Positions 51,187 through 59,568 are shown, counted from the first letter of the stretch. The stretch is 64,000 bases of DNA from Rhizobium sp. BK316 (GCF_014193695.1 NZ_JACHZR010000006.1:186001-250000); one strand, 5' to 3'. Numbers and translations are program-made. The notes: generated by a model not told the origin, from the letters alone.

Positions 51187-51777
51187 ATGGCATCGCGTGC
51201 GTATAACATCCCCAATCTCCTGACCTACGGCCGCATCCTGGCTGTGCCGCTGATCGTTCTCTGCTTCTTCATCGAGGGCAAGCTGTCGATCAGCAACACC
51301 GCGCGTTGGGTGGCGCTGTGGATCTTCGTCATCGCCTCGATCACGGATTTCCTCGACGGCTATCTCGCGCGCATCTGGAACCAGACGTCAAATATCGGCC
51401 GCATGCTCGACCCGATCGCCGACAAGCTGCTGGTCGCCTCGATCCTTCTCCTGGTCGCAGCCGACCAGACCATCGCCGGCTGGTCGATCTGGGCGGCGAT
51501 CACCATTCTCTGCCGCGAGATCCTGGTTTCGGGCCTGCGGGAATATCTGGCGGCGCTGAAGGTCAGTGTGCCGGTGACGCGTATCGCCAAGTGGAAGACG
51601 ACACTGCAGCTTGTCGCCATTGCCTTCCTGTTGGCCGGCCCCGCCGGCGACGAGATTTTCCCTTATACGACGCAGACAGGCATCGCGCTTCTGTGGATCG
51701 CAGCGCTGCTGACGATCTATACGGGCTACGACTATTTCCGTGCCGGGCTGAAACATATCGTGGATGACGAAGAATGA
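51187..51777 (+). CDS. pgsA: CDP-diacylglycerol-glycerol-3-phosphate 3-phosphatidyltransferase
   Basis: PgsA makes phosphatidylglycerol phosphate in the inner membrane. The 196-residue protein has the CDP-alcohol phosphotransferase motif split over SITDFLDGYLARIWNQ and SNIGRMLDPIADKLLVA, that is DxxDGxxAR...GxxxDxxxD with all metal-binding Asp residues. The opening NIPNLLTYGRILAVPLIVLC is typical. About five helices are visible. The gene lies between uvrC and moaD and overlaps moaD by four bases. Confidence 0.96.
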   Translation: MASRAYNIPNLLTYGRILAVPLIVLCFFIEGKLSISNTARWVALWIFVIASITDFLDGYLARIWNQTSNIGRMLDPIADKLLVASILLLVAADQTIAGWSIWAAITILCREILVSGLREYLAALKVSVPVTRIAKWKTTLQLVAIAFLLAGPAGDEIFPYTTQTGIALLWIAALLTIYTGYDYFRAGLKHIVDDEE

Positions 51778-52028
51778 CACGGCTTGTCTATTTCGCCTGG
51801 GTGCGCGAACGCATCGGCAAGGGAGAAGAGGAAATCGAGCTCCCCGCCTCCGTCGTCAGCGTTGCCGATCTTCTGAATCATTTGAAGGGCCTGGGCGAAG
51901 AATATGAGATGGCTCTTCAATATCCCGATGTGATCCGCGTGGCGATCGATCAGGAGCATGTGGAGCATGACGAGCCGATAACAGGCGCGAAAGAGATCGG
52001 CATTTTTCCGCCGATGACGGGTGGCTGA
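51774..52028 (+). CDS. moaD: Molybdopterin synthase small subunit
   Basis: MoaD carries the sulfur, as a C-terminal thiocarboxylate, for molybdopterin synthesis. The 84-residue ubiquitin-like protein ends EIGIFPPMTGG with the essential Gly-Gly. It begins RLVYFAWVRERIGKGEEEIE LP, typical of the family. It overlaps pgsA and lies upstream of moaE; a palindromic repeat fills the 297-base gap between the two, an unusual spacing for subunits of one enzyme. Confidence 0.96.
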   Translation: MTRLVYFAWVRERIGKGEEEIELPASVVSVADLLNHLKGLGEEYEMALQYPDVIRVAIDQEHVEHDEPITGAKEIGIFPPMTGG

Positions 52029-52090
52029 AGCCAACGGCAGCCTGGCCGAGAGCCGTACAAATGATGGGATGATGGTCGTGCCACATCGCT

Positions 52091-52264
52091 ACCCCCCTCT
52101 GCCCTGCCGGGCATCTCCCCCACAAGGAGGGAGATTGGCTGGGGGCGCCGGCTTCCCCAAACAAGAAATGTCGCGGCCCGGCAAAACGGTAGATAGGCCC
52201 GAGGGTCAAGCCGCTTGTGATCTCTCCCCTTGTGGGGGAGATGCCCGGCAGGGCAGAGGGGGGT
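52091..52264. repeat. 174-bp palindromic repeat between moaD and moaE
   Basis: The left arm from 52091 (ACCCCCCTCTGCCCTGCCGG and on through GCATCTCCCCCACAAGG) is complementary to the right arm ending at 52264. The match is perfect over about 37 bases and then continues with one mismatch. The arms belong to the same family as the terminal repeats of the element in ribD (C/T differences inside CTGCCCTGCC versus CTGTCCTGCC). The middle part is not palindromic. When transcribed it would form a long hairpin between the two cistrons. Confidence 0.95.
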
Positions 52265-52325
52265 GGGCACGGCACTCCATCACCGCATTCCTCGCGACGA
52301 CATCAAGGCAGCAAAGGATTTTGCA

Positions 52326-52787
52326 GTGACGACTTCGCTCACCATCCGCGTCCAGCGCGAAGATTTCGACCTGCAGGCGGAAGTCGATAGGCTGTCCAAC
52401 GGCAAGCCCGGCATCGGCGCGATCGTCACCTTTTCCGGCCTCTGCCGCGATGAGGGCGGCACGCTCTCGGCGCTCGAGCTCGAACATTATCCCGGCATGG
52501 CGGAAGCGGAGATGACCCGCATCGGCGAACTCGCGATCGCGCGTTTCGGGCTCGACGGCCTGACGGCCATCCACCGCTTCGGCAAGATTGCAGCCGGCGA
52601 GAACATCGTGCTGGTCGTCGCGGCGGCACCGCACCGGCAGGCGGCCTTCGACGGCGCAAACTTCGTCATGGATTTCCTGAAAACCTCGGCTCCCTTCTGG
52701 AAGAAAGAGCATGGCAAGGATGGACATACGGGCGACTGGATCTCGGCAAAAGACGCAGACGACACGGCACGCGACCGCTGGAAATGA
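52326..52787 (+). CDS. moaE: Molybdopterin synthase catalytic subunit
   Basis: MoaE transfers sulfur from MoaD to precursor Z to form molybdopterin. The 153-residue protein has NGKPGIGAIVTFSGLCRDEG near the start, LELEHYPGMAEAEMTRIGEL, the IHRFGKIAAGENIVLVVAAA PHRQAAFDG core and TSAPFWKKEHGKDG with the catalytic Lys region. I chose GTG 52326, since AAAGGA lies seven bases upstream and the protein then begins VTTSLTIRVQREDF. The frame is open further upstream into the right arm of the repeat, but that part has no family similarity. Confidence 0.94.
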   Translation: MTTSLTIRVQREDFDLQAEVDRLSNGKPGIGAIVTFSGLCRDEGGTLSALELEHYPGMAEAEMTRIGELAIARFGLDGLTAIHRFGKIAAGENIVLVVAAAPHRQAAFDGANFVMDFLKTSAPFWKKEHGKDGHTGDWISAKDADDTARDRWK

Positions 52788-53684
52788 TCAGAGCGTGACG
52801 CGCTCGCGGCGGCTCATCACCAGCAGAAGGACCAGGAGCGAGAAGATGGCGAGATCGCGCCAGATAAAGGAACCGTAGGCGCCCCAGAGCGTCTCGACAA
52901 GCGCCAGGCCGGCGGCACCGCCTGCCGAGCGCAGCGGATCGGAATAGCCGCCGACGGCCGCAATCATCAGCACCTTGAGGCCGAACATCAGTCCCGCGCC
53001 GAAATCCATCGATCCATAGTAGAAGGTCGCAAGGATGCCGCAGCAGGTGGCGACGAGGGCCGCCGCTGCATAGGATACCAGGAAGACGCGGCTGGCGCTG
53101 GTGCCGCAGAGTTCGGCGGCAAGCGGATCGTCGATGACGGCGCGCCACAGGCGGCCCCATACCGTGCGCTTCAGGATCAACGCACCGATCGCAATGATCG
53201 CACACATCAGGACCGTATCCAGAAGCTGGATATAAGTGAGCGTTACCCGGAAGCTGCCGTCGCTCCAGAAGGTGACGGTGTCGTTCAGCAGCGGTGGCAG
53301 CCAGATGGCGCGGGTATTGGCGGCAAGACGTGCCGTTTCCATCAGCACGATCATCATGCCGAGTGCTGCGACCATGACCGTATTCGGCGATTTGCTGGCG
53401 AGCGGCTGCATGATGGAACGGCCGATCCAGACCCCTGCCCCCACCGAATAGATCAGCGAAGCGCAGACGCCGATCGCTATCGCCGCAGGCAGCACCAGCC
53501 ATAACCGGTTATAGGCCATGTCCGTGAAGAGCAGAAGCATCTGGCCGGCAAAGGCGATGATCGCCCCATAGGTGATGTCGGCTCGCTTGGTGACGCCGAA
53601 GGCAATCGAATAGCCGAAGGCAAGTGTAGCGTAGAGTGCTGCGAGCGGCACCGCATTCGCCAGTTGCTGCAGAAGATAGGCCAT
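52788..53684 (-). CDS. Orphan LivH-like branched-chain amino acid ABC permease
   Basis: The 298-residue protein is an inner-membrane permease of the LivH type. It starts MAYLLQQLANAVPLAALYAT and has the typical LAFGYSIAFGVTKRADITYG AIIAFAGQ, GRLWRAVIDDPLAAELCGTS and GLMFGLKVLMIAAVGGYSDP, where LivH has RACAED...GI and K/G...GG. About eight helices are visible. No second permease, ATPase or binding protein is nearby, so it must share partners encoded elsewhere or be non-functional. I chose ATG 53684 because an upstream extension lacks a ribosome site. It diverges from the CGNR regulator across a 30-bp palindrome. Confidence 0.88.
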   Translation of the reverse strand: MAYLLQQLANAVPLAALYATLAFGYSIAFGVTKRADITYGAIIAFAGQMLLLFTDMAYNRLWLVLPAAIAIGVCASLIYSVGAGVWIGRSIMQPLASKSPNTVMVAALGMMIVLMETARLAANTRAIWLPPLLNDTVTFWSDGSFRVTLTYIQLLDTVLMCAIIAIGALILKRTVWGRLWRAVIDDPLAAELCGTSASRVFLVSYAAAALVATCCGILATFYYGSMDFGAGLMFGLKVLMIAAVGGYSDPLRSAGGAAGLALVETLWGAYGSFIWRDLAIFSLLVLLLVMSRRERVTL

Positions 53685-53712
53685 TCCCGAAACTCCGGAT
53701 CGGCTTGAAATA

Positions 53713-53742
53713 ATAACTGGCAAAACGTGTTTTACCAGTTAT
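53713..53742. promoter_or_regulatory. 30-bp palindromic operator candidate between permease and CGNR regulator genes
   Basis: ATAACTGGCAAAAC (53713-53726) and GTTTTACCAGTTAT (53729-53742) are 14-base arms with one mismatch around GT. The site lies 10 bases before the regulator start and 29 bases before the permease start, so one bound protein could control both genes. Confidence 0.7.
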
Positions 53743-53751
53743 ATTTTTCCC

Positions 53752-54300
53752 ATGAGCTTTTCCTGGACCCTTCATCGCTTTTCCGGCGGCGCGCTGGCTC
53801 TTGATGTCGCCAACAGCGTCATCCTTCGCCACGACACGGCGCGCCGTATCGACCGTTTCGAGGCTGAAGGGCAAATGGAGCGTTTTCCCGAGGCGGCGAA
53901 GGAATTCTGCGCCGAACGGGCACTTTTTGGCGACATAGCGCCGGTTGGAGCGCAGAATAGAGTGAACTTCATCGAGTTGCGCGAGGCGACGGACCGGTAC
54001 TTCCGGCAGCGCGTGCTCGAGGGGAACGACGACCGGCTGCTCGCCGATCTGCTGGAGGCGCTGGCGAGGACGCTGCGCGGCGCCACCGACAAGGGCCTTG
54101 ATACGGCAACAGCCCATTCGGTTTTGCGGCTGCTCGCCATGCCGGAACCGGAGCGGATGAAGATCTGCGGCAATTGCGGCTGGCTTTTCATCGACCGCAG
54201 CAAGAACAAAAGCCGAGCCTGGTGCGACATGGCCGTCTGCGGCAACCGCGCCAAGGCAAGCAGGCACTACCAGAGGAAAAAGAAGGAGGAGACGCCATGA
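53752..54300 (+). CDS. CGNR zinc-finger (ABATE-domain) transcription regulator
   Basis: The 182-residue protein has an N-terminal ABATE domain (GGALALDVANSVILRHD, NFIELREATDRYFRQRVL) and a C-terminal CGNR zinc finger: MKICGNCGWLFIDRSKNKSR followed by AWCDMAVCGNRAKASRHYQR. The four Cys and the CGNR motif name the family, whose members are thought to regulate transcription under stress. A 30-bp palindrome almost touches its start, pointing to autoregulation. It overlaps the lipoprotein gene downstream by four bases. The divergent LivH-like permease may be a target. Confidence 0.9.
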   Translation: MSFSWTLHRFSGGALALDVANSVILRHDTARRIDRFEAEGQMERFPEAAKEFCAERALFGDIAPVGAQNRVNFIELREATDRYFRQRVLEGNDDRLLADLLEALARTLRGATDKGLDTATAHSVLRLLAMPEPERMKICGNCGWLFIDRSKNKSRAWCDMAVCGNRAKASRHYQRKKKEETP

Positions 54301-54803
54301 AACGGCGTTCGATCATCACGGCCCTTGCGGCAGCGGGGCTCATGCTTTCCGCCTGCCAGCGTCAGGCCGAAACCATGCTGGAAGTGACAGGCCATCTCTT
54401 CGTCTTCAACTATCGAAACGCCAGCGCTACCTACCTTCTGACGATGAAGAAGACGGCGCCTATTCCCGACGGATCCACCATCGTCGCGGAGTTCGATAAC
54501 CCGCAGGGCGGCGCGCCGCTGGTTTTGAATCAGAAGGTTTTTCCGATGGATGACAAGATTTCCGTCCAGAGCGAAAACCTGCACTGCGTGGTTAAGGACC
54601 GGCCCTATTCCGTTACGATCAAGCTTGTCGACAAGGATGGCAAGCTGTTGCAGGAACTGAAGGCGCAGTTCAAATCCGATCTCGACCAGACCGTGCTCCC
54701 GAGCAAGCCGCTGGTGCTCGGCGCGGGATACGAGAAGAACCCCGAGGTTTTCAAGCCGGATGGGACGACGGATTTTTCGAATACGGACAAGTGTCCAGCT
54801 TAA
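54297..54803 (+). CDS. Putative lipoprotein of unknown function
   Basis: The 168-residue protein has a lipoprotein signal (KRRSIITALAAAGLMLSACQ) with the lipobox LSAC, so mature residue one is Cys18-20. The rest is beta-rich: VTGHLFVFNYRNASATYLLT, DGSTIVAEFDNPQGGAPLVL and RPYSVTIKLVDKDGKLLQEL. I recognise no family. The ATG overlaps the CGNR stop (ATGA), so it is translated from the same mRNA; a regulatory link is suggested by context only. It ends at a hairpin. Confidence 0.8.
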   Translation: MKRRSIITALAAAGLMLSACQRQAETMLEVTGHLFVFNYRNASATYLLTMKKTAPIPDGSTIVAEFDNPQGGAPLVLNQKVFPMDDKISVQSENLHCVVKDRPYSVTIKLVDKDGKLLQELKAQFKSDLDQTVLPSKPLVLGAGYEKNPEVFKPDGTTDFSNTDKCPA

Positions 54804-54830
54804 CAAAAAAGCCGGGACGAACCCGGCTTT
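54804..54830. terminator. Terminator of ndk, also behind the lipoprotein gene
   Basis: GCCGGG (54811-54816) pairs with CCCGGC (54822-54827). The A-run 54805-54810 gives a T-run on the minus strand, so ndk is the main user; TTT on the other side allows partial use by the lipoprotein gene. Confidence 0.88.
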
Positions 54831-54875
54831 CATGAGTCAATTCAATGCATTCCCAGGGAATGCTCCGGCGCTGAA

Positions 54876-55298
54876 TCAGCCGACGATTTCGGTGTCGGAG
54901 AACCAGTACTTGATTTCCTGGGCAGCCGTTTCCGGAGCGTCAGAACCGTGAACCGAGTTTTCGCCGATCGAGAGAGCATGAACCTTGCGGATCGTGCCTT
55001 CAGCAGCGTTTGCCGGGTTGGTTGCGCCCATGATTTCGCGGTTCTTCAGGATGGCGCCTTCGCCTTCCAGAACCTGAACGACGGTCGGGCCGGAGGTCAT
55101 GCCTTCGACGAGTTCGCCGAAAAACGGACGTTCCTTGTGAACGGCGTAGAAGCCTTCGGCTTCGCGCTTGCTCATCCAGACGCGCTTGGAGGCGACGACG
55201 CGCAGGCCGGCATCTTCGAGCATCTTGGTGATAGCGCCCGTCAGGTTGCGCTTCGTTGCGTCCGGCTTGATCATCGAGAAGGTGCGTTCAATCGCCAT
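54876..55298 (-). CDS. ndk: Nucleoside diphosphate kinase
   Basis: Ndk exchanges phosphate among nucleoside di- and triphosphates. The 140-residue protein begins MAIERTFSMIKPDATKRNLT and has the catalytic His in ENSVHGSDAPETAAQEIKYW F, the invariant signature. GAGGA lies before ATG 55298; longer frames upstream lack a site. It is monocistronic on the minus strand with its own terminator. Confidence 0.98.
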   Translation of the reverse strand: MAIERTFSMIKPDATKRNLTGAITKMLEDAGLRVVASKRVWMSKREAEGFYAVHKERPFFGELVEGMTSGPTVVQVLEGEGAILKNREIMGATNPANAAEGTIRKVHALSIGENSVHGSDAPETAAQEIKYWFSDTEIVG

Positions 55299-55378
55299 AA
55301 TTCGGGTCCTCATACTCAGGGAAAAGTGGGCGGTCTTTACCCGCCTCACCGCCCGAAAACAAGGGGGCTCCGGCAATT

Positions 55379-56068
55379 TCACGCCGCTGTCACAGTCCGG
55401 CCCCGGCTTTCATGAAGATCGAGGCAGCGTTCGAACCAGGCCATGACGGGGTCATCCGGAGCCAGCATGGCGAGGCCGGCGGCGATGCGCAGCCACTGCA
55501 GCGCGCCGAAGACGATATAGTCGGCAAAGAGCGGGCTCTCACCGCCGATGAAAGGCTGAAACTTCAACATATGGCGCATCGGCTCAAGCTTGGCGGCAAA
55601 AGCCTCCCGCTCCGCCTCGCGGCCGGCGGCGAATTCCTCCAGAGGCTTGCCAAGGCGGCTTTCACGGCTGACCCGGAAATAGGCCTTGTCGCCCTCATCG
55701 AGGATCGAATGAATATCGAGAAGCGCGATCCGCATGATCGCCGGATGGACCACCATCTGCGAATAGCCCTCGACCATGCGCGACAGGGCCTTGCCGCCTT
55801 CGCCGCCGAAAAGCGACGGGCGGTCGGGATAAGCCTCTTCCAGGTAAAGGGCGATATCGAAACTGTCTGATATCAGCCGGCCGTTGTCATCCAGAACCGG
55901 CACGGTCTTGGAAAAGCCGCCGCCGATATCGGCAATGCGGCCATAGGTCGTCGGAACCTCTTCGAAATCGAGACCCTTATGGGCGAGCGCCATCACCGCC
56001 TTCCAGCAGTGCGGCGAGAAGAAGTGACGCTCGTCGGCACCGCACAGGGAATAGAGAGCTCTGGTCAT
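55379..56068 (-). CDS. Glutathione S-transferase family protein
   Basis: The 229-residue protein starts RALYSLCGADERHFFSPHCW KAVMAL, with SPHCWK at the active position, followed by KTVPVLDDNGRLISDSFDIA LYLEEAYPD, where VP and DS contact glutathione. The C-terminal helical domain includes PFIGGESPLFADYIVFGALQ W. This resembles the beta-etherase-like GST group. The substrate is unknown. It lies upstream of ndk on the same strand with an 80-base gap. Confidence 0.9.
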   Translation of the reverse strand: MTRALYSLCGADERHFFSPHCWKAVMALAHKGLDFEEVPTTYGRIADIGGGFSKTVPVLDDNGRLISDSFDIALYLEEAYPDRPSLFGGEGGKALSRMVEGYSQMVVHPAIMRIALLDIHSILDEGDKAYFRVSRESRLGKPLEEFAAGREAEREAFAAKLEPMRHMLKFQPFIGGESPLFADYIVFGALQWLRIAAGLAMLAPDDPVMAWFERCLDLHESRGRTVTAA

Positions 56069-56332
56069 ATCAGTCCTTTCGCAATCGCAATTGGTTCATT
56101 CCACGCCCAAAAGCCGGTGCGATCAAATCAGGAATTTTCATGGCGCCATCACGGCTGCTGCTGAAACGGATACGGCCATTCCTGATCGGGACGCAGCAAG
56201 GGTGTATTAACCGGTTTTGCGGCTTCCCGCCGGAGAAGGTTTGAAAATTCAATGTCTCTTAAAAGCTTGCCTGCATAGCGGAAGCAGAAGAGCCGATGAC
56301 CCAAGAGAACCAATGGCAATGAGGGGATCGTC

Positions 56333-57385
56333 ATGCCGACTGCCGTTGCAAATGCGTTGAATGCACGCGAGACCGCCCGACCGGCGTTGGCGAGCGATAT
56401 CCAGACGGTCGCTCAGCACATGATGCGGCTCAATGTGGCAGGCCTGCCGCGCAATTATGAACTGCTCTACGAAGCGCTGATCGGCCTGAACGCCGGGCTG
56501 GCACAGGATATCGCGGCCCTTGGCCCGCATCCGCAGCAGGAGGCTCTGGACGAACTCGGCCTGCGTTACCGGCTCGTCGGCCACTACGGGCTGGCGGGCG
56601 ACCACTCGCGGATCGAGGCGAGCCGCATACTCAAAGAAACGGCGGAGCGGCTCGCTGAAGGGCGCCTGCATCACCGGGCCTTCACGCGGGCCTGCGAAAC
56701 CATCATCAAATCCGTCTCGGGCCAGCAGGACCACCAGAGCCTTGCCGATTTCATGGCAGAGGTCGAATATCTCGCCTCCTCACTTTCGGCCGTCCTTGCT
56801 GCAGAGCAGACGATCGGCACCAGGCTGGAAGAGGATATCGAACGGCTGACGACGCTGGAGCGCGGCATTTCGGCGGTGCAGACTGCTGCTGTCACCGACA
56901 AGATCACCGGCCTGCCGAACCGTATCGGGTTCAACCGCGCGCTCGACGACCTCTATGGTCAGGAGGACGGTGCGGCCGGCAGCGCGCTGATTATGATCGA
57001 TATCGATGATTTCAAGGGACTTACCGCGCGCTACGGCATGCAGACCGGCAACAGGCTTCTGAAGAAGCTTGCCGGCCTCTTCCGCAAGACGGTGAAGAAG
57101 AATGATTTCGTTGCGCGCCTGGAGGCCGACGAATTCGCCCTCCTCTTTGCCAATGTCGGCATGCAGGATGCGCTGGCGATCGCCGAGCGGCTGCGCGGCT
57201 CCGTCGAGGATAACCTCGTTTTTGCGGCATCCGACACGTCGGAGGCGAGCGGCCTGACGATATCGGTCGGCGTGGCGCTGAGCGGCGATGCGGCAACATC
57301 AGGCCAGCTTCAGGCCAATGCCCGCGTGGCGCTGCTTGCCGCCCAGTCCAATCCGCGCCTGCCAGTGCAAGCCTTCGGCCGGTAA
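56333..57385 (+). CDS. GGDEF-domain protein with a degenerate active site
   Basis: The 350-residue protein has an N-terminal helical region (about residues 1-185) and a GGDEF domain starting with DKITGLPNRIGFNRALDDLY. The domain has the metal and base contacts ALIMIDIDDFKGLTARYGMQ TGN, but the signature loop reads RLEADEFALLF: residues 264-268 are EADEF instead of GGDEF. Loss of both Gly usually abolishes diguanylate cyclase activity. The end SGLTISVGVALSGD is normal. No membrane segment or signal is visible, so it is cytoplasmic. It probably works as an effector or sensor rather than an enzyme, but this is inference. Confidence 0.88.
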   Translation: MPTAVANALNARETARPALASDIQTVAQHMMRLNVAGLPRNYELLYEALIGLNAGLAQDIAALGPHPQQEALDELGLRYRLVGHYGLAGDHSRIEASRILKETAERLAEGRLHHRAFTRACETIIKSVSGQQDHQSLADFMAEVEYLASSLSAVLAAEQTIGTRLEEDIERLTTLERGISAVQTAAVTDKITGLPNRIGFNRALDDLYGQEDGAAGSALIMIDIDDFKGLTARYGMQTGNRLLKKLAGLFRKTVKKNDFVARLEADEFALLFANVGMQDALAIAERLRGSVEDNLVFAASDTSEASGLTISVGVALSGDAATSGQLQANARVALLAAQSNPRLPVQAFGR

Positions 57386-57478
57386 GGCGTTCGGCTATGA
57401 GCTATTGACGGCAAACAGTGGCAAACACGCCGCTGATCCATCTTGCCTTGGCGGCGGCTTTCGGCCAAAACCGCGCGC

Positions 57479-59365
57479 ATGATCACGATTTCAGACATTT
57501 CCGCCCGCATCGCCGGCCGCCTGCTTCTAGACCATGCCAGCGTCTCGCTGCCGTCAGGCACGAAGGCCGGGCTCGTCGGGCGCAACGGTGCCGGCAAATC
57601 CACCCTCTTCCGCGTCATAACAGGTGATCTGGGAGCGGAAAGCGGGACGATATCGATCCCCAAGAATGCGCGCATGGGCCAGGTGAAGCAGGAAGCGCCG
57701 GGCACCGAGGATTCACTGATCACGATCGTGCTTTCTGCCGACAAGGAGCGCGCGGCGCTGCTGGCCGAGGCGGAAACCGCAACCGATCCGCATCGTATCG
57801 CCGAAATCCAGATGCGCCTCGTCGATATCGACGCCCATTCGGCGGAAGCGCGCGCCGCCAGCATCCTCTCGGGCCTCGGTTTCGATCAGGAAGCGCAGGC
57901 AAGGCCCGCCTCCTCCTTCTCGGGCGGCTGGCGCATGCGCGTGGCGCTCGCCTCCGTGCTCTTTACGGAGCCGGACCTGCTGCTGCTCGACGAGCCGACC
58001 AACTATCTCGACCTCGAAGGCACGATGTGGCTGGAGGATTATATCCGCCGTTATCCTCACACGGTCATCATCATCAGCCACGACCGCGATCTGCTCAACA
58101 ACGCGGTCAATTCCATCGTCCATCTCGACCAGAAGAAGCTCACCTTCTACCGCGGCAACTACGACCAGTTCGAGCGGCAGAAGGCGGAAGCCGACGAACT
58201 GCAGATGAAGGCCAAGGCCAAGAACGATGCGGCGCGCAAGCACCTACAGAGCTTCATCGACCGCTTCAAGGCCAAGGCCTCCAAGGCAAAACAGGCCCAA
58301 TCGCGCGTCAAGGCGCTTGAACGTATGGGCACGGTCGCGGCCGTGATCGAGGATCACGTCCAGCCGATCACCTTCCCCGAGCCCGAGAAGCAGCCGGCCT
58401 CCCCGATTGTCGCGATCAGCGGCGGAGCTGTCGGCTATGAGCCCGGCAAGCCGATCCTTAGAGGGCTCAACCTTCGCATCGACAATGACGATCGCATTGC
58501 GTTGCTGGGCTCGAACGGCAACGGCAAATCGACCTTTGCCAAATTCATCTCCGGCCGCCTGGCGCCGGAGAGCGGCGAAATGCGTCTCGCGCCGAGCCTG
58601 AAGATCGGCTTCTTCGCGCAGCATCAGCTCGACGACCTCGTGCCGAACGAGACGCCCGTCGAGCATGTGCGGCGGTTGATGCCGACCGAACCGGAGGCCA
58701 AGGTGCGCGCCCGCGTGGCGCAGATGGGCCTTGCGACCGAGAAGATGGCGACGGCGGCGAAAGATCTTTCAGGCGGTGAAAAGGCACGCCTGCTGATGGG
58801 GCTTGCCGCCTTTCATGCGCCGAACCTCCTGATCCTCGACGAGCCGACGAACCATCTCGACATCGACAGCCGCCGCGCGCTGATCGAGGCGCTGAACGAC
58901 TATGACGGCGCGGTCATCCTGATCTCGCACGACCGCCACTTGATCGAAGCGACCGTCGACCGCCTCTGGCTGGTCAACAACGGCACGGTGACGAGTTTCG
59001 AAGGCGATATGGAAGAGTATCGCGACCTGATCGTCGCTTCCGGCAAAAAAAAAGACGACGAAAAGCAGAGACAGCCTGAAGAACAGTCCTCGAAAGCCGA
59101 CCAGCGCAAGCTGAATGCCGACAAGCGCGCCTCGCTTGCCCCTCTCAAGAAAAAGATCAATGAAATCGAATCCTTGACGGGCAAGCTGGAGAAATTGATT
59201 CAGGCTCTTGATGCGGAGCTTGCAGACCCGGCGCTCTACGAAAAGGCGCCCGCCAAAGCAGCCGAAAAGGCCAAGCAGCGCGGTGAAGCCGCCGCCAAGC
59301 TCGCTGCCGCCGAAGAGCAATGGCTGGAACTGTCCGCCGAATATGAGGAAGCGATGGCGAGTTGA
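57479..59365 (+). CDS. ABC-F family ATPase
   Basis: The 628-residue protein has two ABC domains in one chain and no membrane helices, as in ABC-F ribosome-acting ATPases (Uup/YheS/EttA type). Domain 1: LVGRNGAGKSTLFRVI, SFSGGWRMRVALA and LLLLDEPTNYLDLEGTMWLE. Domain 2: LLGSNGNGKSTFAKFI, LSGGEKARLLMG and LILDEPTNHLDIDSRRALIE. The linker is the basic helix KAKASKAKQAQSRVKALERM, and a C-terminal coiled coil of about 90 residues is present (SLTGKLEKLIQALDAELADP). I chose ATG 57479, MITISDISARIAGR. A terminator follows at once. Confidence 0.94.
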   Translation: MITISDISARIAGRLLLDHASVSLPSGTKAGLVGRNGAGKSTLFRVITGDLGAESGTISIPKNARMGQVKQEAPGTEDSLITIVLSADKERAALLAEAETATDPHRIAEIQMRLVDIDAHSAEARAASILSGLGFDQEAQARPASSFSGGWRMRVALASVLFTEPDLLLLDEPTNYLDLEGTMWLEDYIRRYPHTVIIISHDRDLLNNAVNSIVHLDQKKLTFYRGNYDQFERQKAEADELQMKAKAKNDAARKHLQSFIDRFKAKASKAKQAQSRVKALERMGTVAAVIEDHVQPITFPEPEKQPASPIVAISGGAVGYEPGKPILRGLNLRIDNDDRIALLGSNGNGKSTFAKFISGRLAPESGEMRLAPSLKIGFFAQHQLDDLVPNETPVEHVRRLMPTEPEAKVRARVAQMGLATEKMATAAKDLSGGEKARLLMGLAAFHAPNLLILDEPTNHLDIDSRRALIEALNDYDGAVILISHDRHLIEATVDRLWLVNNGTVTSFEGDMEEYRDLIVASGKKKDDEKQRQPEEQSSKADQRKLNADKRASLAPLKKKINEIESLTGKLEKLIQALDAELADPALYEKAPAKAAEKAKQRGEAAAKLAAAEEQWLELSAEYEEAMAS

Positions 59366-59390
59366 GGCGCCATCGACCGTGCTTTCGGAC

Positions 59391-59420
59391 AGCCGGGCCT
59401 TTCGCAGGCCCGGCTTTTTC
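59391..59420 (+). terminator. Terminator of the ABC-F gene
   Basis: AGCCGGGCCT (59391-59400) pairs with AGGCCCGGCT (59406-59415) around TTCGC and is followed by a T-run. Confidence 0.93.
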
Positions 59421-59436
59421 ATGCCTGAGAGACCGG

Positions 59437-59568
59437 ATGCACGACATCCATAAACGCACCGCAACGATGTTGCCGACACTGCTTTCGAAACTCGAGGCGG
59501 AGGGTTACAAGGTAGTGACGCTGAAATTCAAAAAGAGCTCCGCACCGGTGGAAATGGCTTCGCTCTGA
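59437..59568 (+). CDS. Possible 43-residue protein
   Basis: An ATG at 59437 opens a 43-codon frame with protein-like composition: RTATMLPTLLSKLEAEGYKV and VTLKFKKSSAPVEMASL. It could be a helix followed by a strand pair. GAGAG lies a few bases upstream. It lies just after the ABC-F terminator and before the dehydrogenase gene. A longer upstream frame would run through that terminator. No family is recognised, and the length makes it uncertain. Confidence 0.35.
   Translation: MHDIHKRTATMLPTLLSKLEAEGYKVVTLKFKKSSAPVEMASL

Noticed and set aside
52230..52325. N-terminal extension of moaE into the palindromic repeat
   Set aside because: The frame is open, but family length and a good ribosome site support the GTG at 52326.
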